Below, in pieces: positions 1-6,774 of a DNA stretch of 7,903 nucleotides. The notes under the pieces were generated by a model. The model was given only the letters and a program-made list of their open reading frames with translations, was not told the DNA's origin and made no database searches. Origin of the DNA: Bacteroidota bacterium (lineage in GTDB: Bacteria > Bacteroidota > Bacteroidia > Bacteroidales > UBA1402); assembly GCA_030706285.1 (NCBI GenBank), contig JAUZOU010000129.1, positions 1-7,903 of the forward strand, in the 5' to 3' direction. The first letter of the stretch is position 1; each line of letters begins with the position of its first letter. The translations under genes and the position numbers were made by a program.

Positions 1-1
1 A

Positions 2-493
2 GAAGGGATCATGAACCGACTGTTTCCTGCCATGCCAGAAGAGGCATTTAAGACATATCTGGAACAATACGAGCAATTGCACGATTCGATATGTCCTGCC
101 CCTTTTTCCGGCATTCGTGAATTGATGAGTGCTCTAGTTGAAAAAGGATTTCATCTAGCGATGGTTACAGGAAAATCCAGACAGGCAACAGATATCACTT
201 TAAAAAAGTTTGGGCTCCTGCCCTTTTTTGAATTGATTGAGACTGGCTCCCCTGAAAAAGCGTCTAAGGTGAATAAATTGACTAACGTGTTGCATCATTT
301 CAATATTAATCCGTCTGAAGCTTTGTACATTGGAGATGAAGCTAGAGATATTGATTATTGCCGTAAGGCTAACATAGCCATCGCATCAGCAGCTTGGGCT
401 TCAACTGCCCAACTTCTGGAACTCGAACAACAGAATCCGGGTATGGTTTTCAAACAGCTTGAATCATTCAAAGACTGGTTATTTAAACAATAA
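2..493 (+). CDS. HAD-superfamily hydrolase, phosphoglycolate phosphatase-like (5' truncated)
   Basis: The reading frame is open to the left edge (codons GAA GGG ATC precede the Met at 11), so this is the C-terminal part of a longer protein and Met11 is probably internal. Numbering from that Met, the HAD motifs seen are motif II in MVTGKS (Thr53), a motif III lysine in SPEKASK (Lys83 or Lys86) and motif IV in YIGDEARD (Asp109 and Asp113, the GDxxxD magnesium-binding pattern). Motif I, the DxDGT nucleophile, must lie before the window. The helical segment before motif II fits the cap region of the phosphoglycolate phosphatase/beta-phosphoglucomutase group (HAD_2). The expected reaction is hydrolysis of a small phosphoester in the cytosol; the substrate cannot be read from the sequence. 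The gene converges on the threonine aldolase gene, with 20 bases between the stops. Confidence 0.85.
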   Translation, partial: EGIMNRLFPAMPEEAFKTYLEQYEQLHDSICPAPFSGIRELMSALVEKGFHLAMVTGKSRQATDITLKKFGLLPFFELIETGSPEKASKVNKLTNVLHHFNINPSEALYIGDEARDIDYCRKANIAIASAAWASTAQLLELEQQNPGMVFKQLESFKDWLFKQ

Positions 494-507
494 AGCGATC
501 GGCTTTA
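491..507. terminator. weak hairpin between convergent stop codons
   Basis: TAAAGC and GCTTTA form a 6-bp stem around a 5-base loop, starting in the TAA stop of the HAD gene. It lies in the only non-coding bases between two convergent genes, where a bidirectional terminator is expected. A T-rich stretch follows on the + strand (515-521), but only after several A residues, and the stem is short and mostly A/T. Support is therefore weak. Confidence 0.22.
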
Positions 508-513
508 AAAAGG

Positions 514-1542
514 TTATTTTTTACCTAATGCTTTTTTCACTGATTCTATAAATGCAAGGACATCCTCTTTTGTAGTATCAAAAGAAGTTACCAAACGGAT
601 TTCATTAGCTTCTTCATTCCAAAAATAGAAGAACCATGTTTTCAACAAGCTATCAATGGCTTGTCTTGGCATAGTCAAGAACAAGGCGTTACTTTCAACT
701 TTCTGTGTAAAATGTATTTCTGGGAATTGACAAAGCTCGTCATACAAAAGTTTGGCCATTTCATTTGCATGCAATGCATTTTTACGCCAAAAATCATTTT
801 TCAGATAGACGGTGAACTGACATGACAGATAGCGCATCTTCGAAGCAAGTTGTGCGGATTGTTTTCGGATAAGTCGGGCTCTGCTTTTAAGCGTCGGGTT
901 GAAGAACACAACACTTTCTCCCATCATAAGGCCATTTTTAGTTCCTCCAAAGCTTAAAACGTCAATTCCACAGTCGGTTGTTATCGCTTTTAGCGTCGTA
1001 TTCAGGAAAGCTGCAGCATTGGCAATTCTTGCTCCATCCATATGGACAAACATTCCGTTTTGATGAGCCAACGTCGTAATGTCAAAGAGTTCTTGTTGTG
1101 TATAAACAGTTCCAAGTTCTGTACATTGGGCTAAATAAATAATGCCAGGTTGTGAATGATGTTGATCACCAAAACCATGTAAGCGATGTTTGATCAGTTC
1201 TGGTGTCAGCTTGCCATCTGGTGTAGGAATTGGTTGAATCAGGCAACCAGTACTCTTTGCCGCTGCTCCACATTCATCCACATAAATGTGCCCATTTTCA
1301 GCACAAAGAATGGAATTATAGGATTGAGCAAATAGCTGTAAGGCAATGATATTACTGCCTGTTCCATTTAAAACAAAAATGGACTCACAATCAGGTGTAA
1401 ATGTTTCACGTATAAGCTGCTCGGCTGCATTAGTCCACGGATCGTCGCCATAGGCTATAGCGTGATTGATATTGGCATGAATCAGTGCGTCCATCACCTC
1501 AGGATGGACGCCTGAATTGTTATCAGAAGCGAAACTGCGCAT
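514..1542 (-). CDS. ltaE: low-specificity threonine aldolase (beta-eliminating lyase family, PLP-dependent)
   Basis: This 342-residue protein has the usual length for fold-type I threonine aldolases, which split L-threonine or L-allo-threonine into glycine and acetaldehyde in the cytosol. The N-terminal FASDNNSG and HPEVMDAL segments are typical of the family. NGTGSN (59-64) should bind the PLP phosphate, His85 in ENGHIYVDE should stack on the PLP ring, Asp169 in HMDGAR should contact the pyridine nitrogen, and Lys202 in SFGGTKNG is the Schiff-base lysine. Arg316 in IRLVTSF is the likely substrate-carboxylate ligand. All key residues are present, so it should be active. The ATG at 1542 is preceded by an A/T-rich leader without a Shine-Dalgarno sequence, normal for Bacteroidota. 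It is divergent from the histidine kinase, and nothing ties it to the peptide cluster. Stereospecificity, and threonine versus phenylserine preference, cannot be told. Confidence 0.9.
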   Translation of the reverse strand: MRSFASDNNSGVHPEVMDALIHANINHAIAYGDDPWTNAAEQLIRETFTPDCESIFVLNGTGSNIIALQLFAQSYNSILCAENGHIYVDECGAAAKSTGCLIQPIPTPDGKLTPELIKHRLHGFGDQHHSQPGIIYLAQCTELGTVYTQQELFDITTLAHQNGMFVHMDGARIANAAAFLNTTLKAITTDCGIDVLSFGGTKNGLMMGESVVFFNPTLKSRARLIRKQSAQLASKMRYLSCQFTVYLKNDFWRKNALHANEMAKLLYDELCQFPEIHFTQKVESNALFLTMPRQAIDSLLKTWFFYFWNEEANEIRLVTSFDTTKEDVLAFIESVKKALGKK

Positions 1543-1561
1543 TTTATGTAGATTTATTATG

Positions 1562-1588
1562 CAAAGTAACTGAAAAAAAAGAAATCAA
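1562..1588 (-). promoter_or_regulatory. possible promoter of the threonine aldolase gene
   Basis: On the - strand, TTACTTTG (1562-1569) matches five of the six fixed positions of the Bacteroidota -7 box TAnnTTTG and lies 19 bases before the ATG at 1542. A TTG at 1586-1588 could be the -33 element, but the spacing of 16 bases is shorter than the usual 19 or so. The spacer contains a run of eight T residues. Weak support. Confidence 0.3.
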
Positions 1589-1610
1589 TTGCTCGGAGCG
1601 TTTTTAAATA

Positions 1611-1724
1611 ATGAATAGAATTAGTTTATTTAAGGAGGTTCTGAAATTTTCTTATCAAAGGCCATTAATTTTTTATACATTTATTTTTATTCCATTAATA
1701 TTAGCTATCTTTGTCGTTGAATAA
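1611..1724 (+). CDS. possible small hydrophobic peptide, 37 residues, unknown
   Basis: ATG at 1611 opens a 37-codon frame ending in TAA at 1722-1724. The peptide starts with a polar, basic stretch (MNRISLFKEVLKFSYQRP) and continues as one run of hydrophobic and aromatic residues, roughly 19-36, ending VVE. That is the layout of a single-span small membrane protein or a membrane-active peptide. The ATG is preceded by TTTTTAAATA, an A/T-rich leader of the kind Bacteroidota use. Against it: the region is very AT-rich, where phenylalanine, isoleucine and leucine codons arise by chance, no clear promoter precedes it, and its 3' end contains the likely promoter of the next gene. I recognise no family. 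It lacks a double-glycine leader, so it is not an obvious substrate for the C39 exporter. Confidence 0.22.
   Translation: MNRISLFKEVLKFSYQRPLIFYTFIFIPLILAIFVVE
1706..1713 (+). promoter_or_regulatory. -7 promoter box of the histidine kinase gene
   Basis: TATCTTTG is a full match to the Bacteroidota -7 consensus TAnnTTTG. No good TTG is seen at the -33 spacing. Transcription would start about 7 bases downstream, near 1720, leaving a leader of about 15 bases before the ATG at 1735. This also argues against a TTG start at 1711, which lies inside the box. Confidence 0.45.
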
Positions 1725-1734
1725 ATCTAATGTT

Positions 1735-3132
1735 ATGGCTATTAAGAAGACCGTCACATCGAATGTTTTTCGAACTGCTTCTATTTTAGGGGTTTTTCTT
1801 CTATTGGTGTTACAATACATCTGGTTTAGGAACTCCTATAAGATGATTGAACAAGATATGATGGAGAAATGTAAGGTCTGCTTGAGGGAAGCGGTGAATG
1901 AGGAATTATTTATTAGGATTAATGATAAAGATTTTATGATTGATCGATTTGAGGTTGGTAATAACGATCACAAGGAAAATTTTGTCTATAAAAAAAAGAT
2001 CACAAATATTGAGGATGTGAATTTATCATTACAAGAGGTTCTAATTAAGATAGGTCGTTTACCATCGATAAATATGATTGATTCTATTTTTCAAGTTAAA
2101 ATGAAAAATCTTTACGGATCAGTTCCATCCTATTATATGACATTAGTAAATGATACAATAATTCCTGCAAGTACCGTTAAAGACAAGACGTTAAATGCTA
2201 CGGATATATCAAAAAAGCAACGCTCTTTAGCTAAAGATGCTTCCTATAATTATGATTTCGTTAAAGATAAATATATTGTAGTTAGAATTAGCCCTCACCA
2301 AGTTGTCCAATTGAAAGTAACAAAAGCGATTGGAAATGTCCTTCAAAAAGCTCAATATATTCTATTCTTTTCGATTTTGCTGGTCTTTCTGATCGTTATC
2401 ATCATGGTTTTTCAGCTTAAGAATATTATTCTTGAAAACCGTTTTGTACGATTCATCAAAGAATATACCAGTGCATTGACGCATGATCTTAAGACGCCCC
2501 TCAATAGCGTCAATATGGCAGCGACGGTGCTTTATAACGAACCATTCCCGCTGGATGAAAAAAGTAAAAAAGAGTATTACCGTATTTGCAAAGATCAAAG
2601 CCGGAACATGCTGAATGATATTGATAAAATTTTGACTGTTGCCAAATCAGAACAAACCACATTGCTCGTTGAGAAAAAAGAAATAATCGCTAAAGTTTAT
2701 CTGGAGGACTTGGCAAACACTTTTATACAGAATAATATCCATTCAAAGGGCTTGGTCATCGATGTTCTATGTGACCCTGACGAATTAATGATAAAACTCG
2801 ATCCTGCTCAAATGGCCAATGTCTTTAATAACCTGATGGACAATTCCGTCAAATATTCATACAATGAGGTTCATATTGTCATAAGAGCGTTTCAAAAAGA
2901 TAGATTCGTATATATCAGTGTTCAGGACAATGGCATGGGCATTCCAGCCAATGACCTTGATGCTATTTTCCAAAACTTTAATCGAGGATCTGTTTTGGAT
3001 CGTAAACGAATGTTCGGTTATGGTATAGGACTGACTTATGTTAAAGAAATGGTCAGGGCTCATGGCGGAGAAATAACAGTCAGCAGTAAAGAGCATGTCG
3101 GTAGTGTCTTTACGATTAGTCTACCCGATTAG
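1735..3132 (+). CDS. two-transmembrane sensor histidine kinase
   Basis: A membrane sensor kinase that should autophosphorylate on histidine and pass the phosphate to a response regulator. I start it at the ATG at 1735 (465 residues): the frame can be extended to a TTG at 1711, but that codon lies in the -7 box. Numbering from 1735: TM1 about 14-31, an extracytoplasmic sensor region about 32-206 with no recognised fold, TM2 about 208-228, then HisKA with His250 in LTHDLKTPLNS. The HATPase_c domain has the N-box in NNLMDNSVKYS (Asn366, Asn370), the G1 box DNGMGIP (398-404), an F-box FQNFNRG, and the G2 box GYGIGLTYVK (428-437). All catalytic motifs are intact. A CxxC pair (Cys46, Cys49) follows TM1 on the outside. 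No response regulator is in the window, so it is an orphan here. It converges on the exporter operon, which makes a regulatory link possible but unproven. Confidence 0.88.
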   Translation: MAIKKTVTSNVFRTASILGVFLLLVLQYIWFRNSYKMIEQDMMEKCKVCLREAVNEELFIRINDKDFMIDRFEVGNNDHKENFVYKKKITNIEDVNLSLQEVLIKIGRLPSINMIDSIFQVKMKNLYGSVPSYYMTLVNDTIIPASTVKDKTLNATDISKKQRSLAKDASYNYDFVKDKYIVVRISPHQVVQLKVTKAIGNVLQKAQYILFFSILLVFLIVIIMVFQLKNIILENRFVRFIKEYTSALTHDLKTPLNSVNMAATVLYNEPFPLDEKSKKEYYRICKDQSRNMLNDIDKILTVAKSEQTTLLVEKKEIIAKVYLEDLANTFIQNNIHSKGLVIDVLCDPDELMIKLDPAQMANVFNNLMDNSVKYSYNEVHIVIRAFQKDRFVYISVQDNGMGIPANDLDAIFQNFNRGSVLDRKRMFGYGIGLTYVKEMVRAHGGEITVSSKEHVGSVFTISLPD

Positions 3133-4445
3133 AACGTGCGTTGATAATGTTTTCTGACTACCCGTTTGACCGGCATGATGATGCGTTCAACTAAGCGGAT
3201 ATCATTGGTGATAATTTCTGCCACGCCAGTTAATGTTCCGGAGGCTGTTAATTTGATGGCATAATTGGTTTTAAGTCCCTCAGGAAATTGAATTTCAGCA
3301 ACATAATTTCCATCTGACAATGGAACATTAGACAGGCTGCGGACTTTTCCTTTGATATACCCAAATTCTTTGTCTGGAAAATTATTTAATCGAACCAGTA
3401 CAACCTGTCCTTGTTTGACTTTACCTGAACCAGTTGCTGGCACTAACGCCTTACCGATCGGAGCAGAAAGATGATCTGGTAAAATGGTAAAGACAGTCTC
3501 TCCGGAAGTTACATTTTGATTGGGGCTCCAGTTTCCCATCAAATTAACTGTCCCATGAATAGGACTGACCAGCAGGTAAGCTTGTTCCCATGTTTTTACC
3601 TGAGTCAGCAATTTCTCATAGGTGCTTTTAAGGTTTAACACAAACATATTTTCATGATCCCTGTCTTGTTGCTTTAAATCCAGCATACTTTCGTTAGTTT
3701 GGCTGGATTCGATTTCTGCAACTTTAATGGATCCATTTAAGGCACTTAATGATTGTTGAAGCTTCAACAAATTATTAAGGGATGTTTCCAGCTCTTCTTT
3801 AGAGTTGACTCCCCTGAGATAAAGCAAAGAGTCTCTTCTGAATACAATGGCAGTTTGTTTTAGCTGTAGCTTTAGCAATCGTTGCTGTTTTCTCATTTCC
3901 AGAAGATTACTATTTCGAGATTTTAGTTGGCCTTTTTGCAAACTGATTTTTTGAGTGTAATAGTTTAACGTCAGGTATTCCGAATAATCCTGCAATGCAC
4001 TCAGAAATTCCGCATAAGCTGATTGAACAGTACCAAGCCTTAGTAGTGAACTTCTGAACAATGCTATGCCTGAGGTTATGTCTGACTGTTCTGGATTCCA
4101 TTGACTAAGACGTTTTGTCAATAACTGCATATCCTCAAAAGCAGCCGGGTTTTCAATGACAGCCAAAGGCATGCCTGAATCAACCACTTGTTGGTTGTCA
4201 ACAAAAACGGCATCGATTTTTCCAGTTGAATGAGCTATGATAACAGCCGGAGGTTCTTTGGTGGTTACCGTGACATTCGCATAAATAATATCGGGGTATT
4301 TGAAAAAAAAGCAGCCAACTATTAATAGAATAAGTATAATAAAAATGATAGTTGTACCCCAACGAATAATTTTTCCTGGAATATCACTCATGATATCCTG
4401 TACTTCTTCAGAACGAAGGTCTATGTTGTGTTTACCATCAGCCAT
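3129..4445 (-). CDS. HlyD-family membrane-fusion protein of the peptide exporter
   Basis: This is the periplasmic adaptor that works with the ABC exporter encoded just upstream, as in type I secretion and bacteriocin export. From the ATG at 4445 it has 438 residues: a short cytoplasmic tail, one membrane anchor (about 31-48, IIFIILILLIVG), the first half of a lipoyl-like domain (about 69-99, with HSTGKIDAVFVD), a long region rich in Leu, Gln and Lys likely to form coiled-coil hairpins (about 102-288), the second lipoyl half (SPIHGTVNLMG, then SGETVFTILP, about 291-323), and a beta-barrel C-terminal part. The frame can be extended to a TTG at 4451, but AGGA (4454-4457) is well spaced for the ATG and too close for the TTG. 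The exporter stop lies 2 bases upstream, so translation is probably coupled. Its TAA stop overlaps the stop of the convergent kinase gene. Bacteroidota members of this type often act with a TolC-like outer membrane protein; none is in the window. Confidence 0.88.
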   Translation of the reverse strand: MADGKHNIDLRSEEVQDIMSDIPGKIIRWGTTIIFIILILLIVGCFFFKYPDIIYANVTVTTKEPPAVIIAHSTGKIDAVFVDNQQVVDSGMPLAVIENPAAFEDMQLLTKRLSQWNPEQSDITSGIALFRSSLLRLGTVQSAYAEFLSALQDYSEYLTLNYYTQKISLQKGQLKSRNSNLLEMRKQQRLLKLQLKQTAIVFRRDSLLYLRGVNSKEELETSLNNLLKLQQSLSALNGSIKVAEIESSQTNESMLDLKQQDRDHENMFVLNLKSTYEKLLTQVKTWEQAYLLVSPIHGTVNLMGNWSPNQNVTSGETVFTILPDHLSAPIGKALVPATGSGKVKQGQVVLVRLNNFPDKEFGYIKGKVRSLSNVPLSDGNYVAEIQFPEGLKTNYAIKLTASGTLTGVAEIITNDIRLVERIIMPVKRVVRKHYQRTF

Positions 4446-4447
4446 TG

Positions 4448-6691
4448 TCAATTTCCTAATTCTAATTGGTTTTTGACCAATTGATAATACAATCCCTGCC
4501 TTTTTGTCAAAGAATGATGATCTCCCTCTTCTACTATTTTTCCATGATCAAGCACCACAATCTTGTCTGCATCTTTGACGGTACTTAATCGGTGAGCAAC
4601 CACAATAACCGTTTTACCAGTACAAAATGCCATCAAGTTGTTCATAATCGTTTTTTCATTGCTGGCATCCAGTGCATTGGTGGCTTCATCAAAAAAAAGA
4701 AATCCAGGGTTTTTATAAACCGCCCTGGCAATAAGAATGCGTTGCCGTTGCCCTTGACTTAGTCCCTGACCGTCAACTCCGATTTTAGTATTATAGCCTA
4801 GTGGTAACGATTCTATGAATTCTTGAATATTGGCAACTGAGGCAGCATATCTTAAATTGACCATATCAATCAAGTCAGCTCCCAACGCAATATTTCCGGC
4901 AATCGTATCTGAAAAGATGTAACCATCCTGCAGAACAGAGCCAGTCTGACTACGCCAAAAATGTGGATTAATCTGATTCAACGAGTAATTACCAACTTTG
5001 ATCGTTCCTTTATTTGGCTGATAGAATCCCAACATTAATTTGACCAACGTTGTCTTTCCGCTGCCGCTGGCCCCGACGATGGCGGTCATCTTCCCTTCTG
5101 GAATCTCCAGATTCAGGTTATCCAATACATAATCCCGGTCTTTACCTTCATAACTGAAGCTTAATTGATTTAGATTAATGGATGTATGCTGAGGTAATTC
5201 AGCCATTGTTGTGGTTGAGAGCTGATCTTCATCTTCTTTTGCCTGAACTTCATTGAGACGCTCCAGACTGATTTTCGCATCTTGAAAACTTTGTGCAAAG
5301 CCGATAAACTGGTCGATCGGAGCACTTAACTGCCCAATAATATAAGTAATGGACATCATCATACCAATGGTTAGCTCACCAGATACAACGGCTTTTGCTG
5401 CAATGAAGGTAATGATGATATTGGTTAATTGGCTGAAGAAGACTGAACCGACTTGTTGGATTTGCCCGATGGCCAATCCCTTGACATTGATTTTGAATAA
5501 TTTAACCTGAATTTGTTCCCATTGCCAGCGCTTTTGTTTTTCGCAATTACCCAGTTTGATATCTGGCATCCCATAAATCATCTGTATAAGATTGTTCTGT
5601 TCGACAGATGCTTGCGCAAAACGTTTGTGATCAAGTTTCCTTCTGTAGTTCATGAACAGTAGGACATAGGTGACATATAACGCATTTCCTAATAAGAATA
5701 GCCCTAGAACGCTTAATTGGTAATAACCAAGTACAATTGCAAAAACAAAGAAATTGACGAACGAAAAGAGTAATGAGACTGAATTTCCGGTTAAAAATGT
5801 TTCAATTCGCCGATGGTCCCCGATACGTTGCAGGATGTCCCCTATCGATTTGGTATCAAAGAAATGCAAGGGCAATTTCATGATTTTCAATAAGAAATCA
5901 GAAATCAACGAAATGTTGACACGTGTATTGATGTGTAACAATATCCAACTTCTGATAAATTCGACAGACAATCTGGCAATAAATAAAACAATTTGTGCAA
6001 TAAGCACTAACTTGATAAAATTCAGATTTCCATCACGGATACCGATATCTACGATTGCCTGGGTTAAAAACGGTAGGATCAGCTGTAGTATACTAACCAC
6101 TAGTATACCGATGAATAGCTGTGTAAGGTGTTTTCTATAGGGTTTGAAATAATTCAGAAGAGAAGAGAATCCAGATTGAACGAATTTTTTTTCATCCTCT
6201 GTTTTAAAAAAGTCAGGGCTTGGCTTTAATAAAAGAGCAATGCCAATATCTTCATTTCCAGTTGTAGCGCTGATCCAGTTTTCAACCAATTCATCTTCTG
6301 TATAGGTTAGTAATCCGGCTGCTGGGTCAGCAATATAAATAACAGCGCCATGCTTTTTGCTTGTTTTAATGTCATAGCATACAACAAAATGGCGTTGTTT
6401 CCAATGTAAGATACAGGGTAAAGGGGCCTCTTCAGTGAGTTGAGTTAAGGTGATTTTCACACCTGTAGTCCGAAATCCGATGGATTCTGCGGCTTCGCTA
6501 AGTCCTAGCAAATGACTTCCTGATTTGCTTAAAGCAGAACGTTCACGAAGCGTTTGTAGGCTGTAATGTTTTCCATAATAGTTGGCAATCATTCTCAAAC
6601 AGGTTGGTCCACAATCCATCGAGTCTAATTGTTTAAAAAATGGAAAATGTTTCATTAGTCTTATTTGGCGTTCAATGATGTCTGCCGGCAT
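4448..6691 (-). CDS. peptidase-containing ABC exporter (C39 bacteriocin-processing type)
   Basis: One 747-residue polypeptide that should cut the leader from a precursor peptide and export the product using ATP. Domains in order: C39 cysteine peptidase (about 14-150) with Gln21, catalytic Cys27 in DSMDCGPTC, His101 in RHFVV and Asp122 in ADPAAG; ABC transmembrane domain (about 185-475, several hydrophobic spans); nucleotide-binding domain with Walker A GASGSGKT (540-547), Q-loop Gln588, signature LSQGQ (644-648), Walker B FLFFDE with Asp668 and Glu669, D-loop ALD, and H-loop His700. All catalytic residues are present, so it should process as well as transport. Family members cut after a double glycine; the substrate is not in this window. 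The N-terminus is uncertain: Met13 (ATG at 6655, A-rich leader) gives MKHFPFF, closer to the usual family start, while the long start at 6691 has no ribosome-binding site. It forms an operon with the HlyD protein. Confidence 0.93.
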   Translation of the reverse strand: MPADIIERQIRLMKHFPFFKQLDSMDCGPTCLRMIANYYGKHYSLQTLRERSALSKSGSHLLGLSEAAESIGFRTTGVKITLTQLTEEAPLPCILHWKQRHFVVCYDIKTSKKHGAVIYIADPAAGLLTYTEDELVENWISATTGNEDIGIALLLKPSPDFFKTEDEKKFVQSGFSSLLNYFKPYRKHLTQLFIGILVVSILQLILPFLTQAIVDIGIRDGNLNFIKLVLIAQIVLFIARLSVEFIRSWILLHINTRVNISLISDFLLKIMKLPLHFFDTKSIGDILQRIGDHRRIETFLTGNSVSLLFSFVNFFVFAIVLGYYQLSVLGLFLLGNALYVTYVLLFMNYRRKLDHKRFAQASVEQNNLIQMIYGMPDIKLGNCEKQKRWQWEQIQVKLFKINVKGLAIGQIQQVGSVFFSQLTNIIITFIAAKAVVSGELTIGMMMSITYIIGQLSAPIDQFIGFAQSFQDAKISLERLNEVQAKEDEDQLSTTTMAELPQHTSINLNQLSFSYEGKDRDYVLDNLNLEIPEGKMTAIVGASGSGKTTLVKLMLGFYQPNKGTIKVGNYSLNQINPHFWRSQTGSVLQDGYIFSDTIAGNIALGADLIDMVNLRYAASVANIQEFIESLPLGYNTKIGVDGQGLSQGQRQRILIARAVYKNPGFLFFDEATNALDASNEKTIMNNLMAFCTGKTVIVVAHRLSTVKDADKIVVLDHGKIVEEGDHHSLTKRQGLYYQLVKNQLELGN

Positions 6692-6713
6692 CCGGCATGA
6701 AAATTCTAACTAA

Positions 6714-6729
6714 ATATTTGCCAAATATA
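6714..6729 (-). promoter_or_regulatory. possible internal promoter with overlapping palindrome
   Basis: In the 83-base gap between maturase and exporter, the - strand reads TATATTTG (6722-6729), a full match to the -7 consensus TAnnTTTG. It lies 30 bases before the long exporter start and 66 before the Met13 start. No TTG is seen at the -33 spacing. The 15-base palindrome ATATTTG-C-CAAATAT (6714-6728) overlaps the box and could be an operator. Exporter and HlyD genes may thus be expressed separately from the maturase. Confidence 0.38.
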
Positions 6730-6774
6730 ATATAAAATCATCACTGGTAGATAGGAACTGGAACGAACTTTTAT

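Noticed and set aside
514..1542. Threonine aldolase as a tailoring enzyme of the peptide cluster
   Set aside because: It is separated from the cluster by the kinase, has its own start and leader, and matches a common metabolic enzyme with all its usual residues.
1571..1580. Run of eight A/T bases between the possible -33 and -7 elements of the threonine aldolase gene, suggestive of phase variation
   Set aside because: The promoter itself is weakly supported, the tract is short, and a housekeeping aldolase is an unlikely phase-variable gene.
1631..1638. TAAGGAGG, a perfect Shine-Dalgarno-like sequence
   Set aside because: No ATG, GTG or TTG follows at a useful distance; a CTG two bases downstream is too close. 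It lies inside the small 37-codon frame as the codons for Lys-Glu-Val, and Bacteroidota rarely use strong Shine-Dalgarno sites.
2362..3096. Two open frames of 78 and 79 codons on the strand opposite the kinase gene
   Set aside because: They lie wholly within the kinase coding region, show no motif, and the kinase frame is clearly the real one.
3910..4101. A 63-codon open frame inside the HlyD gene on the same strand in another frame
   Set aside because: It is fully covered by the long HlyD coiled-coil region and has no recognisable feature.
5754..6140. A 128-codon + strand frame opposite the ABC exporter gene
   Set aside because: It is antisense to the transmembrane domain of a clear exporter; its composition is a mirror of that gene and no domain is visible.
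6674..6697. GCCGGATGCCGGC repeat-like inverted motif at the long exporter start
   Set aside because: It is short, partly within the possible N-terminal extension, and has no run of T residues or second copy, so no terminator or site can be supported.
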